Below are positions 26,145 to 35,009 of a DNA stretch of 64,000 nt, one piece after another. The translations under genes and the position numbers were made by a program. The DNA is from an uncultured Anaerolineae bacterium. Its GTDB lineage: Bacteria; Chloroflexota; Anaerolineae; Aggregatilineales; Phototrophicaceae. Numbering within the stretch: position 1 is the first letter of the stretch; each line of letters starts with the position of its first letter. The notes beneath the pieces were generated by a model. It did no database searches. It was not told the DNA's origin and was given only the letters and a program-made list of their open reading frames with translations. The DNA lies in NCBI GenBank assembly GCA_937922795.1, contig CALAJK010000061.1:1-64000 (forward strand), in the 5' to 3' direction.

Positions 26145-27593
26145 ATGCGGATTCCAGTCTGGCTGCTGGTGGTGGGTATGCTGGTGGTGGTGGTCGTCAC
26201 CGGCCTGCTGTCGGTGACCGCTTTCACCGTCGCGCGGCAGGTGGCCATTGACGCCGGCGAGAGCGGCGTCCGGTTCGTGCCACCGGAGCAGAGCTTCAAC
26301 CTGGAGCCCACGCCGTCGCTGCCGCCCACGGCGGCCGTCGCCGCTGCGGCCACGCCCACGCCCGGCTCCCCGCTGGCCGCGCCCACGCCCGGCCCGACCG
26401 CCACGCTCGACCCGGCGGCGGGCATCGCCGATTGGACTGACCCGCGCCGCGTCAACCTGCTGCTGCTGGGCATCGACCAGCGCACCGGCGTAGATGAACC
26501 CGGCCCGTACCGCACCGATACCATGATCGTCGTCAGCGTCGACCCGGTGCGGAAAACCGCCGGCGTCCTGTCCATCCCCCGCGACCTATGGGTGAAGATC
26601 CCCGGCTTCAACCAGGGGCGCATCAACACCGCCAACTCGCTGGGCGACGCCAGCGCCTACCCTGGCGGCGGCCCGGCGCTGGCCGCCGAGACGGTGCGCC
26701 AGAACCTGGGCATCCCGGTCAGCAAGTATGTGCTGGTGAACTTCGACGTGTTCTTGAAAGTGGTCGAGACGCTGGCCCCGGACGGCGTGGAGATCTGCGT
26801 GCCGGAGCCGATCGACGATGCCGCCTATCCGGACGCCGGCTACGGCGTCATCCGCGTCCAGTTCGCCGCCGGCTGCCAGACGCTGAACGCGGAGCGGCTG
26901 CTCCAGTACGCCCGCACCCGCCACGGCAATTCGGACTTTGAGCGTTCGCGCCGCCAGCAGCAGGTGCTGCAAGCGCTGCGCGACAAAGTGTTGAGCGTGG
27001 GCGGCATCGCCAACTTCATCGGCCAAGCGCCTAAGCTGTGGAATGACCTGGCCGGCAGCTTCAAGACCAACCTCAGCCTCGATGAAATCCTCAGCCTGGG
27101 GCTGCTCATGCAGGAAATCCCGCGGGAGCACATCCGGTTCGGCGTGATTGACAACCTGTACGTCGACTTGGCGACCACCACCAGCGGCGACCAGGTGCTG
27201 GTCCCGCGCACCAACGCCATCCGGCTGCTGGTGCAGCAGGTGTTCAACCCGCAGGATGACCTGTCGCTGTCCGACCTGCGCGCGCGGGCGGAGGCGGAGA
27301 AGGCTTCGATCATCGTGCTGAACAATTCTGACGTGGCCGGTCTGGCGCGCCAAACCGGCGACTGGCTGGCCGGGCGCGGCGTCTCGGTGACGCAGGTGGG
27401 CAACGTGCCGCAGCCGAGCAACAGCGACACGGTGATTCAAGTGTACACGGGCAAGGTGTGGACGGGCAAATACCTGGCGGCGCTGCTGGGGCTGCCGCCC
27501 GAACGGGTGCGCCCCGGCGCGGACGGCTTGACCGCCAGCGACATCGCCATCCTGGTCGGGGCGGACATCCAGCCGAAGCTCAGCGCCCCGTGA
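26145..27593 (+). CDS. LytR-CpsA-Psr (LCP) family ligase with C-terminal LytR domain
   Basis: LCP proteins attach polyprenyl-linked glycopolymers to the cell wall from outside the membrane. The 482-residue protein has one N-terminal membrane segment (VWLLVVGMLVVVVVTGLL), a Pro/Thr linker (60-95), the LCP domain at about 100-290 and a C-terminal LytR/CpsA-associated domain at about 385-475 (SIIVLNNSDVAGLARQTGDWL). In the LCP core, GIDQRTG...RTDTMIVVSVDP, SIPRDLWVKIPG and YARTRHGNSDFERSRRQQ give the conserved Asp and Arg ligands. The bacterium may thus have a wall glycopolymer or related surface polymer. Confidence 0.92.
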   Translation: MRIPVWLLVVGMLVVVVVTGLLSVTAFTVARQVAIDAGESGVRFVPPEQSFNLEPTPSLPPTAAVAAAATPTPGSPLAAPTPGPTATLDPAAGIADWTDPRRVNLLLLGIDQRTGVDEPGPYRTDTMIVVSVDPVRKTAGVLSIPRDLWVKIPGFNQGRINTANSLGDASAYPGGGPALAAETVRQNLGIPVSKYVLVNFDVFLKVVETLAPDGVEICVPEPIDDAAYPDAGYGVIRVQFAAGCQTLNAERLLQYARTRHGNSDFERSRRQQQVLQALRDKVLSVGGIANFIGQAPKLWNDLAGSFKTNLSLDEILSLGLLMQEIPREHIRFGVIDNLYVDLATTTSGDQVLVPRTNAIRLLVQQVFNPQDDLSLSDLRARAEAEKASIIVLNNSDVAGLARQTGDWLAGRGVSVTQVGNVPQPSNSDTVIQVYTGKVWTGKYLAALLGLPPERVRPGADGLTASDIAILVGADIQPKLSAP

Positions 27594-27602
27594 GCCGGCT
27601 GC

Positions 27603-28652
27603 TCAGCGGGGGCGCAGGTCGGTCTCCGGCGTCAGCTCGCGCACCAGCGCGGCGATCAAACGGGCGGCGTGCTCCACATCGCTCATCTGCACCATCTCGT
27701 TCGGCGAATGCATGTAGCGGTTGGGGATGCTGATGACCGCGCTGGCCGCGCCGCCGCGCGTCAGGTAGATGGCGTCGGCGTCGGTGGCTGAGTTGTGCGC
27801 CGTCACCTTGACCGTGTACGGGATGCCATCGCGCTCGGCGATGTCCAGCAGCATCTGGTGCAGGATGGGGTTGTTCACCGAGCCGACGCTGATGGCCGGC
27901 CCGCCGCCCAGACGCGCCTCGCCGCGCAGCTTGCGGTCGGCGTTCGGGTAGTCGGTGGCGTGGGTCACATCCACGATGACCGCCGCCTGCGGCTCAAATG
28001 TGAAGGCGGAGGTGAACGCCCCGGCGAACGAGATCTCCTCTTGGGTGGTTGCCACCGCGGCCACCGTCGCCGCCGGGCGCTCCTGCGCCAGCAGCCGCAG
28101 CGCCTCCAGCACGGTGTAAGCGCCGATGCGGTTGTCTAGGCTGCGCGAAACCACGCGCCCATTGGGCAGCTCCACCACCGGCGCGTCAATCACGCCGACC
28201 GTGCCGACCCGCACCAGCTTCAGCGCGTCGGCGCGGCTGCTGACGCCGATGTCCAGCCACAGGTCTTCGATCTTGCTGGCCTTGTCGCGTTCGTCCGGCT
28301 TCATCAAGTGGATGGCTTTCTTGCCGACGACGCCGGTCACGTCGCCGCCCTTGCCCAGCAGCCGCACCCGCTGGCCGACCAGCACCTGCGGATCCCAGCC
28401 GCCCACGCCGGTGAAGTACAGATAGCCGTCATCATCCACATAGGTGACGATCAGGCCGATCTCATCCACATGGCCGGCCAGCATCACCCGCAGCGGGCCG
28501 CCGTGCAGCACGGCGTAGCTGTTGCCGGCCACATCGAGCTGCACCTCATCGGCGAAGGTGGCCGCTTCCTCCCGCCAGATGCGCGAAGGGTTGGCCTCGA
28601 AGTTCGATGGGCCGGGGGCTTGCAGCAGCCGCTTGAGAAACGCGAGCGTCAT
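27603..28652 (-). CDS. M42 family metallopeptidase (aminopeptidase / cellulase M-like)
   Basis: This 349-residue di-metal peptidase has the ligands of the family in order: GHVDEIG (His, about 60), SLDNRIG (bridging Asp, about 170), TTQEEISFAG (catalytic Glu and ligand Glu, about 205), VDVTHATD (Asp, about 225) and RYMHSPNE (His, about 310). It removes N-terminal residues from peptides in the cytoplasm as a large tetrahedral assembly. ATGA overlap with lgt means it is the second gene of that operon. Possible role in peptide recycling is general knowledge only. Confidence 0.92.
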   Translation of the reverse strand: MTLAFLKRLLQAPGPSNFEANPSRIWREEAATFADEVQLDVAGNSYAVLHGGPLRVMLAGHVDEIGLIVTYVDDDGYLYFTGVGGWDPQVLVGQRVRLLGKGGDVTGVVGKKAIHLMKPDERDKASKIEDLWLDIGVSSRADALKLVRVGTVGVIDAPVVELPNGRVVSRSLDNRIGAYTVLEALRLLAQERPAATVAAVATTQEEISFAGAFTSAFTFEPQAAVIVDVTHATDYPNADRKLRGEARLGGGPAISVGSVNNPILHQMLLDIAERDGIPYTVKVTAHNSATDADAIYLTRGGAASAVISIPNRYMHSPNEMVQMSDVEHAARLIAALVRELTPETDLRPR

Positions 28653-29527
28653 GAGGCGCGGCTTTCAGCATTGGTTTGCGCGACCGCGCCGGGGCGGTGG
28701 CGGTACAGGAAGTACAGCAGCGACGCCACGAACAGCACCGCCGTCACCGCCTGCGACCAGTTGATGCCGCCCACTAGCGTGACATCCACCCGCAGGAACT
28801 CCAGCAGGAAGCGGATGAAGCTGTACTGCGCCACATAGAATAGGAAGATATCGCCCGGCAGCAGCCGCGCCCGCAGCCGCTGGAAGACGTTCAGCAGCAC
28901 GATGAACGCCAGCAGGCTCCACAGCGATTCGTACAGGAACAGCGGATGAAACAGCGTCGTAGCCACCGGATAATCGATGATGCTCTTGTAGGGCGCGACG
29001 CGGTGCGCCGAGTCAATCGTCAATCCCCAAGGCAGCGTGGTGACCGTGCCGTACAGCTCCTGGTTGATGAAATTGGCCCAGCGGCCGATCGCCTGCCCCA
29101 GCGGCAGCGCCACGGCGGCGATATCCAGCCAGAACCCGAGCGGCAGTTTGTTGCGGCGCACATACAGGTAAGCGCCCAGCAGCCCGCCCAGCACGGCGCC
29201 GAAGATGCTCAGGCCGCCGCTCCAGATGGCCAGCGGGCCGTTCTGCAGGTCGGTGATGTTCTGCAAGAACCAAGCGGTGTCGCGCCCGGCCTCGACCACC
29301 GACTGAGACGGGAACAGGACGAACCACAGCCGGGCGAAGATGATGCCGGGGATGATGGCCCAGGTCAGCCCGCCCCAGACATGTTCCGGGTCGTGGCCGG
29401 CGCGTTTGGCCAGCCGCGCCGCCGCGAACGCCGCCACCAGCATGGCGAACACGATGATCAGGCCGTAATAGCGAATTTGCAGGCTGTCGAATAACAGGAT
29501 GCCTTCTTTTTGGAATTCCATGCCCAA
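28649..29527 (-). CDS. lgt: Prolipoprotein diacylglyceryl transferase
   Basis: The first enzyme of lipoprotein maturation, moving diacylglycerol from phosphatidylglycerol onto the lipobox Cys. Length 292 residues with about seven membrane segments. Family signature GRWANFINQELYG (about 150-162) holds the conserved Arg and Asn, and SLQIRYYGLIIVFAMLV matches the N-terminal motif. No other lipoprotein gene of the pathway (lspA) is in this window. It is followed by M42 with ATGA overlap and preceded by the CDP-alcohol transferase after 6 bases, so all three are probably one operon. Confidence 0.95.
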   Translation of the reverse strand: MGMEFQKEGILLFDSLQIRYYGLIIVFAMLVAAFAAARLAKRAGHDPEHVWGGLTWAIIPGIIFARLWFVLFPSQSVVEAGRDTAWFLQNITDLQNGPLAIWSGGLSIFGAVLGGLLGAYLYVRRNKLPLGFWLDIAAVALPLGQAIGRWANFINQELYGTVTTLPWGLTIDSAHRVAPYKSIIDYPVATTLFHPLFLYESLWSLLAFIVLLNVFQRLRARLLPGDIFLFYVAQYSFIRFLLEFLRVDVTLVGGINWSQAVTAVLFVASLLYFLYRHRPGAVAQTNAESRAS

Positions 29528-29533
29528 CCCTCT

Positions 29534-30127
29534 CTAGCGAATATGGCGATGCACATACCACAGCCGGCGCAGCGCTGTGGCGTTCGCCCCGACCGCCAGC
29601 AGCAGCAGCCCCCACTCCAGCAGCGGCGGCAGCAGCAGGGCGGCCACGATCACCACCACGCGCACCAGCCGGTCGAACAGACCGATCTTCACGGACAGCC
29701 CGGCTTCGCCAGCGCGGGCGCGCACGTAGCTCACGCCGAAGGCCCCGATCAGCGCCGCGTAGCACAGCAGCAGCATGTCCGGGCGGTTGTGGACGGCAAA
29801 ATGATAACTCAATCCGCCAAAAATGAAAGCATCGGCATAGCGGTCGAGCGTCGAGTCGAGGACGCCGCCGAACGGGTTGGGCAGGCCGCGGGCACGCGCC
29901 ACCGCCCCGTCTAGCGCGTCCAGCGGCAGCCCCAGCGCCAGGATCAGGCCGCCGAGTTGAAGCTGCCCCTGGGCGATGACCAGCGCGGCGGCCGCCACCA
30001 CCGCCAGCCCGGCGATGGTCAGCGCGTCAGGATGGATGCCCAGGCGGTGCAGCATCGTCCCAGCCCAGTCAGTCAAATGGCGCGTAGCGGCGCGCGCCCG
30101 GTCGTTGAGGGTGGTCGGCTCGGTCAT
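29534..30127 (-). CDS. CDP-alcohol phosphatidyltransferase family enzyme
   Basis: A 197-residue membrane enzyme with the family motif DGAVARARGLPNPFGGVLDSTLD (about 73-95): it has D-G-x2-A-R then G-x3-D-x3-D, the metal site. Such enzymes swap CMP for an alcohol on diacylglycerol (for example phosphatidylinositol or phosphatidylglycerol synthesis); the acceptor is not known. ATG 30127 is chosen with GAGGGAG just before it; the ORF track uses a TTG 15 bases upstream. It heads the lgt-M42 group, and tRNA-Pro is divergent upstream. Confidence 0.9.
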   Translation of the reverse strand: MTEPTTLNDRARAATRHLTDWAGTMLHRLGIHPDALTIAGLAVVAAAALVIAQGQLQLGGLILALGLPLDALDGAVARARGLPNPFGGVLDSTLDRYADAFIFGGLSYHFAVHNRPDMLLLCYAALIGAFGVSYVRARAGEAGLSVKIGLFDRLVRVVVIVAALLLPPLLEWGLLLLAVGANATALRRLWYVHRHIR

Positions 30128-30136
30128 AACTCCCTC

Positions 30137-30165
30137 TTGCAAATGGCCGTGAAGTCCGATACACT
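30137..30165 (+). promoter_or_regulatory. Promoter of tRNA-Pro
   Basis: The -35 box TTGCAA (30137-30142) and the -10 box TACACT (30160-30165) are spaced 17 bases apart. Transcription would start about 6 bases before the tRNA. The stretch CCCTCTTGCA is shared with the tRNA-Phe promoter. Confidence 0.7.
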
Positions 30166-30177
30166 CCAGGATGCATT

Positions 30178-30251
<74 letters not shown>

Positions 30252-30256
30252 CAGCG

Positions 30257-30279
30257 ATCCCGCCAATCTCTGGCGGGAT
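30257..30279 (+). terminator. Terminator after tRNA-Pro
   Basis: ATCCCGCCA and TGGCGGGAT form a perfect 9-bp stem with a 5-base loop, starting 5 bases after the tRNA and followed by TTCGATT. Confidence 0.75.
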
Positions 30280-30351
30280 TTCGATTCGGGTCATCTTACG
30301 GCGGCGGCCAGCGGCTGACCAGGGGCAAGTTGGCGACAGGCAGGGGCTCAC

Positions 30352-30388
30352 CGAAAAATCGCCGGGGTGAAGCGGCGCTTCACCCCGG
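30352..30388 (-). terminator. Terminator after the first HtrA gene
   Basis: On the minus strand a perfect 12-bp stem (CCGGGGTGAAGC/GCTTCACCCCGG, loop of 3) is followed by CGATTTTTC, giving a good intrinsic terminator 28 bases beyond the htrA stop. Confidence 0.8.
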
Positions 30389-30415
30389 TTCGTCCGGCAC
30401 AGGTTGCCGCGATGA

Positions 30416-31546
30416 TCACTCCTGCGGCAGGGAGGTCGGCCGCTCTTGCAGGGTGACCGGCACATCGATCTCCGCGCCGTCGCGCCACACCCGCAGCGTC
30501 ACCGTGTCGCCCGGCTGGGTGTTCTTCAGCAGGTAGGCGGTCAGATCGGGCACTTGGCTGACGGGCTGGCCGTTGATGGCGATGATGACATCGCCGTTGA
30601 TCGGCTGCTCGCCGAAGGGCGTGTTGATGGTCATGCGCGACCCGCGCAGGCCGGCTTTCTCTGCCGGGCCGTCGGGCAGCACGCTGGCGACCATCACGCC
30701 GTTCATGGTGATAGGCATGCGCATGATCTCGCGCTGCTCCGGCGACAGCGGGCCGCCGGTGATGCCCAAATAGCTGTGGCGGTACGTGCCGTTGGCGATG
30801 AGGTACGGCACGATGCGGCGCACCGTGTTCGACGGCACGGCGAAGCCCACGCCGGACGCGCTGCGCGTGGCGCTGGCGATGGCCGTGTTCACGCCGATCA
30901 CCTGGCCGGCGGCGTTCAGCAGCGGGCCGCCGCTGTTGCCGGGGTTGATGGCCGCGTCCGTCTGGATGATCTCCGGGATGCTGAAGCGGCTCTCACCGCT
31001 GAGGCTGCGCTGCAGGGCGCTGACGATGCCGGTCGTCAGCGTGAAGTTCTCGCCGAAGGGGCTGCCGATGGCCAGCACAGTCTGGCCGACTTTCACCTGA
31101 TCGGAGTCGGCGAACGTTACCGGCTTGAGCGACAGGCCGGGAATATCAGTATCTACCTTGATCACGGCCAGGTCAGAGTCTGGGTCGCGGCCAACCAGCT
31201 TGGCGCTCACGGTCAAACCGTTGAAGAACGTCACCCGAATGCTGCTGGCGTTCTCCACCACGTGATTATTGGTGACGATGTGGCCTTCCTGGTCAATGAC
31301 GAAACCGCTGCCTGTGCCCAACCCGGTCATACCAGACCGGACGTTGGTCTTGGCCACTTCGATGTTGACGGTCGAGTCCACAACCGACTGGTAGACGTCG
31401 GCCAGCGCCTGCTCCGCGGGCGCCAGCGTGTAGGGCGGCGCGGCCGGCAGCGGTTCCAGCCGCTGCGCCGCGGCCGGCGCGAAGGCGGTCAGCGCTAGGA
31501 TGGCCGCCGTTAGAATCGCTAAAATCAAGTGTTTGTGTTTTTGCAT
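30416..31546 (-). CDS. HtrA/DegP-like serine protease with PDZ domain (copy 1)
   Basis: The 376-residue exported trypsin-like protease has a signal peptide (LILAILTAAILALTAFAPAAA). The catalytic triad is His in NNHVV (about 95), Asp in DSDLAVIKV (about 122) and Ser in GNSGGPLLN (about 205), and a C-terminal PDZ domain occupies about 265-370. DegP-type proteases clear unfolded proteins outside the cytoplasm under stress. The start has GGAGGAG before ATG. A second copy is encoded at 38979-40136. Confidence 0.93.
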   Translation of the reverse strand: MQKHKHLILAILTAAILALTAFAPAAAQRLEPLPAAPPYTLAPAEQALADVYQSVVDSTVNIEVAKTNVRSGMTGLGTGSGFVIDQEGHIVTNNHVVENASSIRVTFFNGLTVSAKLVGRDPDSDLAVIKVDTDIPGLSLKPVTFADSDQVKVGQTVLAIGSPFGENFTLTTGIVSALQRSLSGESRFSIPEIIQTDAAINPGNSGGPLLNAAGQVIGVNTAIASATRSASGVGFAVPSNTVRRIVPYLIANGTYRHSYLGITGGPLSPEQREIMRMPITMNGVMVASVLPDGPAEKAGLRGSRMTINTPFGEQPINGDVIIAINGQPVSQVPDLTAYLLKNTQPGDTVTLRVWRDGAEIDVPVTLQERPTSLPQE

Positions 31547-31805
31547 ATGACTCCTCCTTCAAGCAAGATAGCCGCCGGAAGAATGTGTGGTAGCTGTGCT
31601 GCGAGAAGGCTGATGCTGGTTCAGCCGTCTTTCAGCAGATTGGTCTAAGCAGCAGCTTTCGGCTGTGAGCAGCCGCAGCCAGCTGCCAGCGTCCTCCCAA
31701 GCGGATGTAAATCTAAGGTAGCTGCTCGCCATTCATCACCGCATCAGAAATTGATGAAGATTCAGTGAAGTTTATGTTGGATTCGTGTCAGCATGTGCGC
31801 AGCGG

Positions 31806-32161
31806 CTAAATGATCTCCAGCTCCTCGCCATCGCGGGTGCGGAAGGTGGCGGGCGCGTCGTCGTTCTTGCGCTTCTTGCCCCGCCAGGGATCATCGTTCT
31901 TGCGCTTGCCGGGGTCGCCTTCTGGGCGGTCACAGGCGGCGCCCTTGAGCGCCGGCAGGATGACGAAGAACAGGACGCCCAGCGCCGCGCCAGCGGCACG
32001 ATCATCTTCCAGCCGAGCAGCAGCAGGAACAGCAGCCCCAACGCCGGCCATGGCATCCAGAAGCGGTAGCCGCGCCGGCCCCAGCCGCGCCGAGACCAGT
32101 CCCAGTGCGTGTGGTTCCAGCCGCGCCCATGATACCCGCGCCAGTTCCATTTCCCGTGCAT
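31806..32161 (-). pseudogene. Small membrane protein gene with an apparent 1-base frameshift
   Basis: The frame from ATG 32161 (with GGAGGTG upstream) gives a Trp/His/Arg-rich head (MHGKWNWRGYHGRGWN) and a membrane segment (PALGLLFLLLLGWKMIV). It then breaks into Ser/Arg-rich nonsense. In the neighbouring frame, starting where the first fails (about 31985-31995), the product continues as GVLFFVILPALKG, then a basic/acidic tail ending GEELEII at 31806. The natural gene is thus two membrane segments plus a charged tail, split by one missing base in a GC-rich GCGCGGCGC tract. It could be an assembly error or real. Confidence 0.65.
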
Positions 32162-32277
32162 GATCCACCTCCGGTTCACCTCGTACATATGGAATTACGC
32201 ACGGGACAGCCTGGGGTTGCAAGGCGGGCGGGCTTCTCATCGGTTTCTGATCGAAAGAACAGGCCGGGGCCCACGCT

Positions 32278-32299
32278 GACCTAGCCATCAGGCTAGGTC
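32278..32299 (-). terminator. Hairpin over the DEAD-box stop codon
   Basis: GACCTAGCC and GGCTAGGTC form a perfect 9-bp stem with a 4-base loop, and the helicase stop codon lies in its upstream arm (minus strand). No T-tract follows. Confidence 0.45.
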
Positions 32300-33549
32300 T
32301 GAGGCCGGCCTCCGTTGTAACGGCGCCGGCGGCGGCGGCGCGGCGAACCCGGCTGCGCCTGGCGCGTCGGCGCGGCGGCGGATGCCGGCTGGCCAGCCGA
32401 AGCTGCCGGAAGCCCCAGCGGCGACTGGTAAGGGTGATCGGCTGCTACTGGCACGCGCAGCCGGATGAGCTTCTCGATGTCGCGTAGATAGGCGCGTTCG
32501 TCGGCGTCGCAGAAGGAATAGGCTGTCCCCGACGCGCCCGCCCGCGCGGTGCGCCCGATGCGGTGGACGTAGGTCTCCGGCTCGTTGGGGAGCTCGTAGT
32601 TGATGACGTGCGTCACATCGTCCACATCAATGCCCCGTGCGGCGATGTCGGTGGCCACCAGCACCCGCGTCCGGCCGGATTTGAAGTTGGCCAGCGCCCG
32701 TTCGCGCGCGCTCTGCGACTTGTTGCCGTGGATGGCCTCGGCCTGGATGCGGGCGCGCTCCAACTGCTGCGCCAGTTTGTTGGCGCCGTGTTTGGTGCGG
32801 GTGAACACCAGCGCGCGCCGGATGGTGGGATCGCCGAGGATGTGTTCGAGCAGGGCGCGCTTGTCGCCCTTCTCGACGAAAAACACCGACTGGGCGATGG
32901 TCTCGACCGTGGTGGCCTGCGGCGTCACCTCGACATGCACCGGATCAACCAGGATGTGGTCGGCCAGATCCTGGATGTCGGACGGCATAGTGGCCGAAAA
33001 CAGCAGCGTTTGCCGGCGGACGGGCAGGGCAGCGATGACCCGGCGCACGTCGTGGATGAACCCCATATCCAGCATCCGGTCGGCCTCGTCCAGGACGAAG
33101 GTTTCGATGGTGTTCAGCCGCACCAGCCCCTGCCCCATGAGGTCGAGCAGCCGGCCGGGGGTGGCCACCAGGATGTCAGGACGGCGGCGCAGCGCCTCGA
33201 CCTGGGGCTGCTGGCCGACGCCGCCGAAGATGACGGCGTGTTTCAGCCCGGTGTGGCGGCCGTAAGCGGCGAAGCTGTCGCCGATCTGGGACGCCAGCTC
33301 GCGGGTGGGCGACAGCACCAGCACGCGCAGGCCGCCGCGCGGGCGGCTCGCCTCGGCCGCCAGCCGCTGCAGGATGGGCAGCGCGAAAGCGGCGGTCTTG
33401 CCGGTGCCGGTCTGGGCGCAGCCGATCAGATCGCGGCCGGCCAGCACGTGCGGGATCGCCTGGCGCTGGATCGGAGTCGGTTGTTGGTAACCCTCGGCGC
33501 GCAGGGCGCGCAGCAGCGGGTCAATCAGGTTCAAGTCGGAAAAATCCAT
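32293..33549 (-). CDS. DEAD-box ATP-dependent RNA helicase (RhlE-like)
   Basis: The 418-residue protein has the DEAD-box motifs in order: Q motif TPIQRQAIP (about 26), Walker [10 protein letters not shown] (about 46), [13 protein letters not shown] in [13 protein letters not shown] (about 150), SAT in LFSATMP (about 180), [15 protein letters not shown] and [10 protein letters not shown]. The C-terminal tail is basic and low complexity ([13 protein letters not shown]), typical of RhlE-type RNA-binding tails. It unwinds short RNA duplexes, for example in ribosome assembly. The start is ATG 33549 after AGAGGT, not the TTG upstream. Confidence 0.93.
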   Translation of the reverse strand: MDFSDLNLIDPLLRALRAEGYQQPTPIQRQAIPHVLAGRDLIGCAQTGTGKTAAFALPILQRLAAEASRPRGGLRVLVLSPTRELASQIGDSFAAYGRHTGLKHAVIFGGVGQQPQVEALRRRPDILVATPGRLLDLMGQGLVRLNTIETFVLDEADRMLDMGFIHDVRRVIAALPVRRQTLLFSATMPSDIQDLADHILVDPVHVEVTPQATTVETIAQSVFFVEKGDKRALLEHILGDPTIRRALVFTRTKHGANKLAQQLERARIQAEAIHGNKSQSARERALANFKSGRTRVLVATDIAARGIDVDDVTHVINYELPNEPETYVHRIGRTARAGASGTAYSFCDADERAYLRDIEKLIRLRVPVAADHPYQSPLGLPAASAGQPASAAAPTRQAQPGSPRRRRRRRYNGGRPQT

Positions 33550-33855
33550 GTGACCTCTCAAATATCGTGGATGCTCAGCCCGTTGCCGGCTTCATCCACT
33601 TCGTCTACCACAGGTTGAGCGTGATCGGGGAAGGTGCAGCGGAGATGAAACTGCGCGTACAGCACTCGCGGAACGTCTATGCCCAGATCATAGCACAGAT
33701 TGCTGCCGAAGAACAGCGTGATGGATGCCTTTGCCCTCGCTCTAAATCTCGCTCCTGCATCGAGAGAGACTTTGCAGAACCTTTCGATGCGCCCCCTCAG
33801 GGCGAAAGGGGCTGTGAAGATGAGGGCTCTTTGAAGTCTCTTCCGCCCGGCGGTT
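33550..33855. other. Intergenic region of about 300 bases, no convincing gene
   Basis: The only long frame, minus 33558-33917, overlaps the RDD gene, lacks a credible start and has an Arg-rich beginning. Its end (LCYDLGIDVPRVLYAQFHLR ... [10 protein letters not shown]) has more protein-like composition. It could be the remnant of a decayed gene, but I cannot identify it. Confidence 0.4.
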
Positions 33856-34257
33856 TCACTCCGCCTTGACGACGTAGGTGCTGACCAGCTTGTCGTGCAG
33901 CCCCTGGTTTTGGTCATCGAAGAAGGCGATGATCCAGCCGATCATCATCAGCGCCGAGTTGATATAGTAGCCGATGTAGCGGATGACGGCGTCGGCGTCG
34001 GTCAGCGGTTCGCCGCTGGCCTTGATGACGCGCACCTTCATCAGCATCTTGCCCGGCGTCTGGCCGTAGTTGCGCGTCCAGAAATACCAGTTGTACAGCA
34101 GGCCGATGACGAAGCTGCCGACGCCGCCCGCGCCGACTCGGCCGAATATCCCGGCGAACACGCCGCCGATCAGCCCCAGGATGATGCTGTCGATGACGAG
34201 GGCGATGAAGCGCGGGCCGAGCGAGGCCAGCTCGTAGGTATCGTTCTTGCTTTTCAT
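33856..34257 (-). CDS. RDD family membrane protein
   Basis: A 133-residue member of the RDD domain family with four hydrophobic segments. The defining RDD-type opening LGPRFIALVIDSIILGLIGG has R and D in the first segment. The later GQTPGKMLMKVRVIKASGEPLT and GLHDKLVSTYVV are also typical. The family is implicated in ion or solute handling, but its function is unclear. Followed after 63 bases by the LysE-like gene in the same direction upstream; co-transcription is possible. Confidence 0.87.
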   Translation of the reverse strand: MKSKNDTYELASLGPRFIALVIDSIILGLIGGVFAGIFGRVGAGGVGSFVIGLLYNWYFWTRNYGQTPGKMLMKVRVIKASGEPLTDADAVIRYIGYYINSALMMIGWIIAFFDDQNQGLHDKLVSTYVVKAE

Positions 34258-34320
34258 GCGGTTGTCTCTTCCCCTGGTGGTCGTAGTGCTGCCTGTTAAT
34301 ACGCAGCCGAGGAATAAAAG

Positions 34321-34941
34321 TTACGCCGCCGCCAGCAGCGCGCCCACGCCCTGGCGGATGAGCGCCAAGCCGAAGGCCGCCATCACGCCGATCGTTAGCA
34401 GCAGCAGGCCGCGCGTCACGCGGTCGTCCAGCCGCCGCAGCCGGTCGAACACGACCACATACAGCGCCAGGAAGCCCAGAAACGTGCCGTAGAACGCCGC
34501 CAGGAAGGCCAGCCCATGCCAGGCGGACTCGCTCAGCGCCCGCACCAGCAGCGGCCCGTTGACCGTCGTCCAGAAGAGGTACGGGCCGGGGCTCAGCCAG
34601 TTCATGATCAGCCCCTGGGCCAGCGTGCGCGCCGGCGGCGGGCCGCCCCCGGCCAGGGCGCTGCCGGCGCGGAAGCGCTGCCACGCCCCCCAGGCGATCC
34701 ACAGCAGGTACAGCCCGCCGGCCACCTGCACCGCCTGGATGAAGCCGTCCGGCATCTGCCGCAGCAGCAGCACCACCGCCAGGATGATCGGCCCGTCGGT
34801 GAGCAGCGGCGACAGCACCACGATCAGGCTGCGCCGCCAGCCGTAGGCCAGCGTCAGGCTGACCAGGTAGCCGGTGAACGGGCCGGGCATGGCGCCGGCG
34901 GCGAACCCCAGGCTGACTCCTTGCGTGATGAAAGCGAACAT
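34321..34941 (-). CDS. LysE family translocator
   Basis: A 206-residue membrane protein with about six segments. LysE-type exporters move amino acids or their derivatives outwards. The first segments hold the characteristic GFAAGAMPGPFTGYLVSLTLAYGWRR, with the family's G-x-x-PGP turn, and LYLLWIAWGAWQRFRAG is the later conserved stretch. The substrate is unknown, since the family also includes threonine, homoserine and other exporters. Confidence 0.87.
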   Translation of the reverse strand: MFAFITQGVSLGFAAGAMPGPFTGYLVSLTLAYGWRRSLIVVLSPLLTDGPIILAVVLLLRQMPDGFIQAVQVAGGLYLLWIAWGAWQRFRAGSALAGGGPPPARTLAQGLIMNWLSPGPYLFWTTVNGPLLVRALSESAWHGLAFLAAFYGTFLGFLALYVVVFDRLRRLDDRVTRGLLLLTIGVMAAFGLALIRQGVGALLAAA

Positions 34942-35009
34942 GATCCCCCCTAGGCCGATGTCTCCGACGTGATCGCGACACAGCCGGCCGTGCTCTGACT
35001 ACTTCAGCG

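Noticed and set aside
32563-33618. 351-residue plus-strand frame opposite the DEAD-box helicase
   Set aside because: Antisense to all helicase motifs, so it is a shadow.
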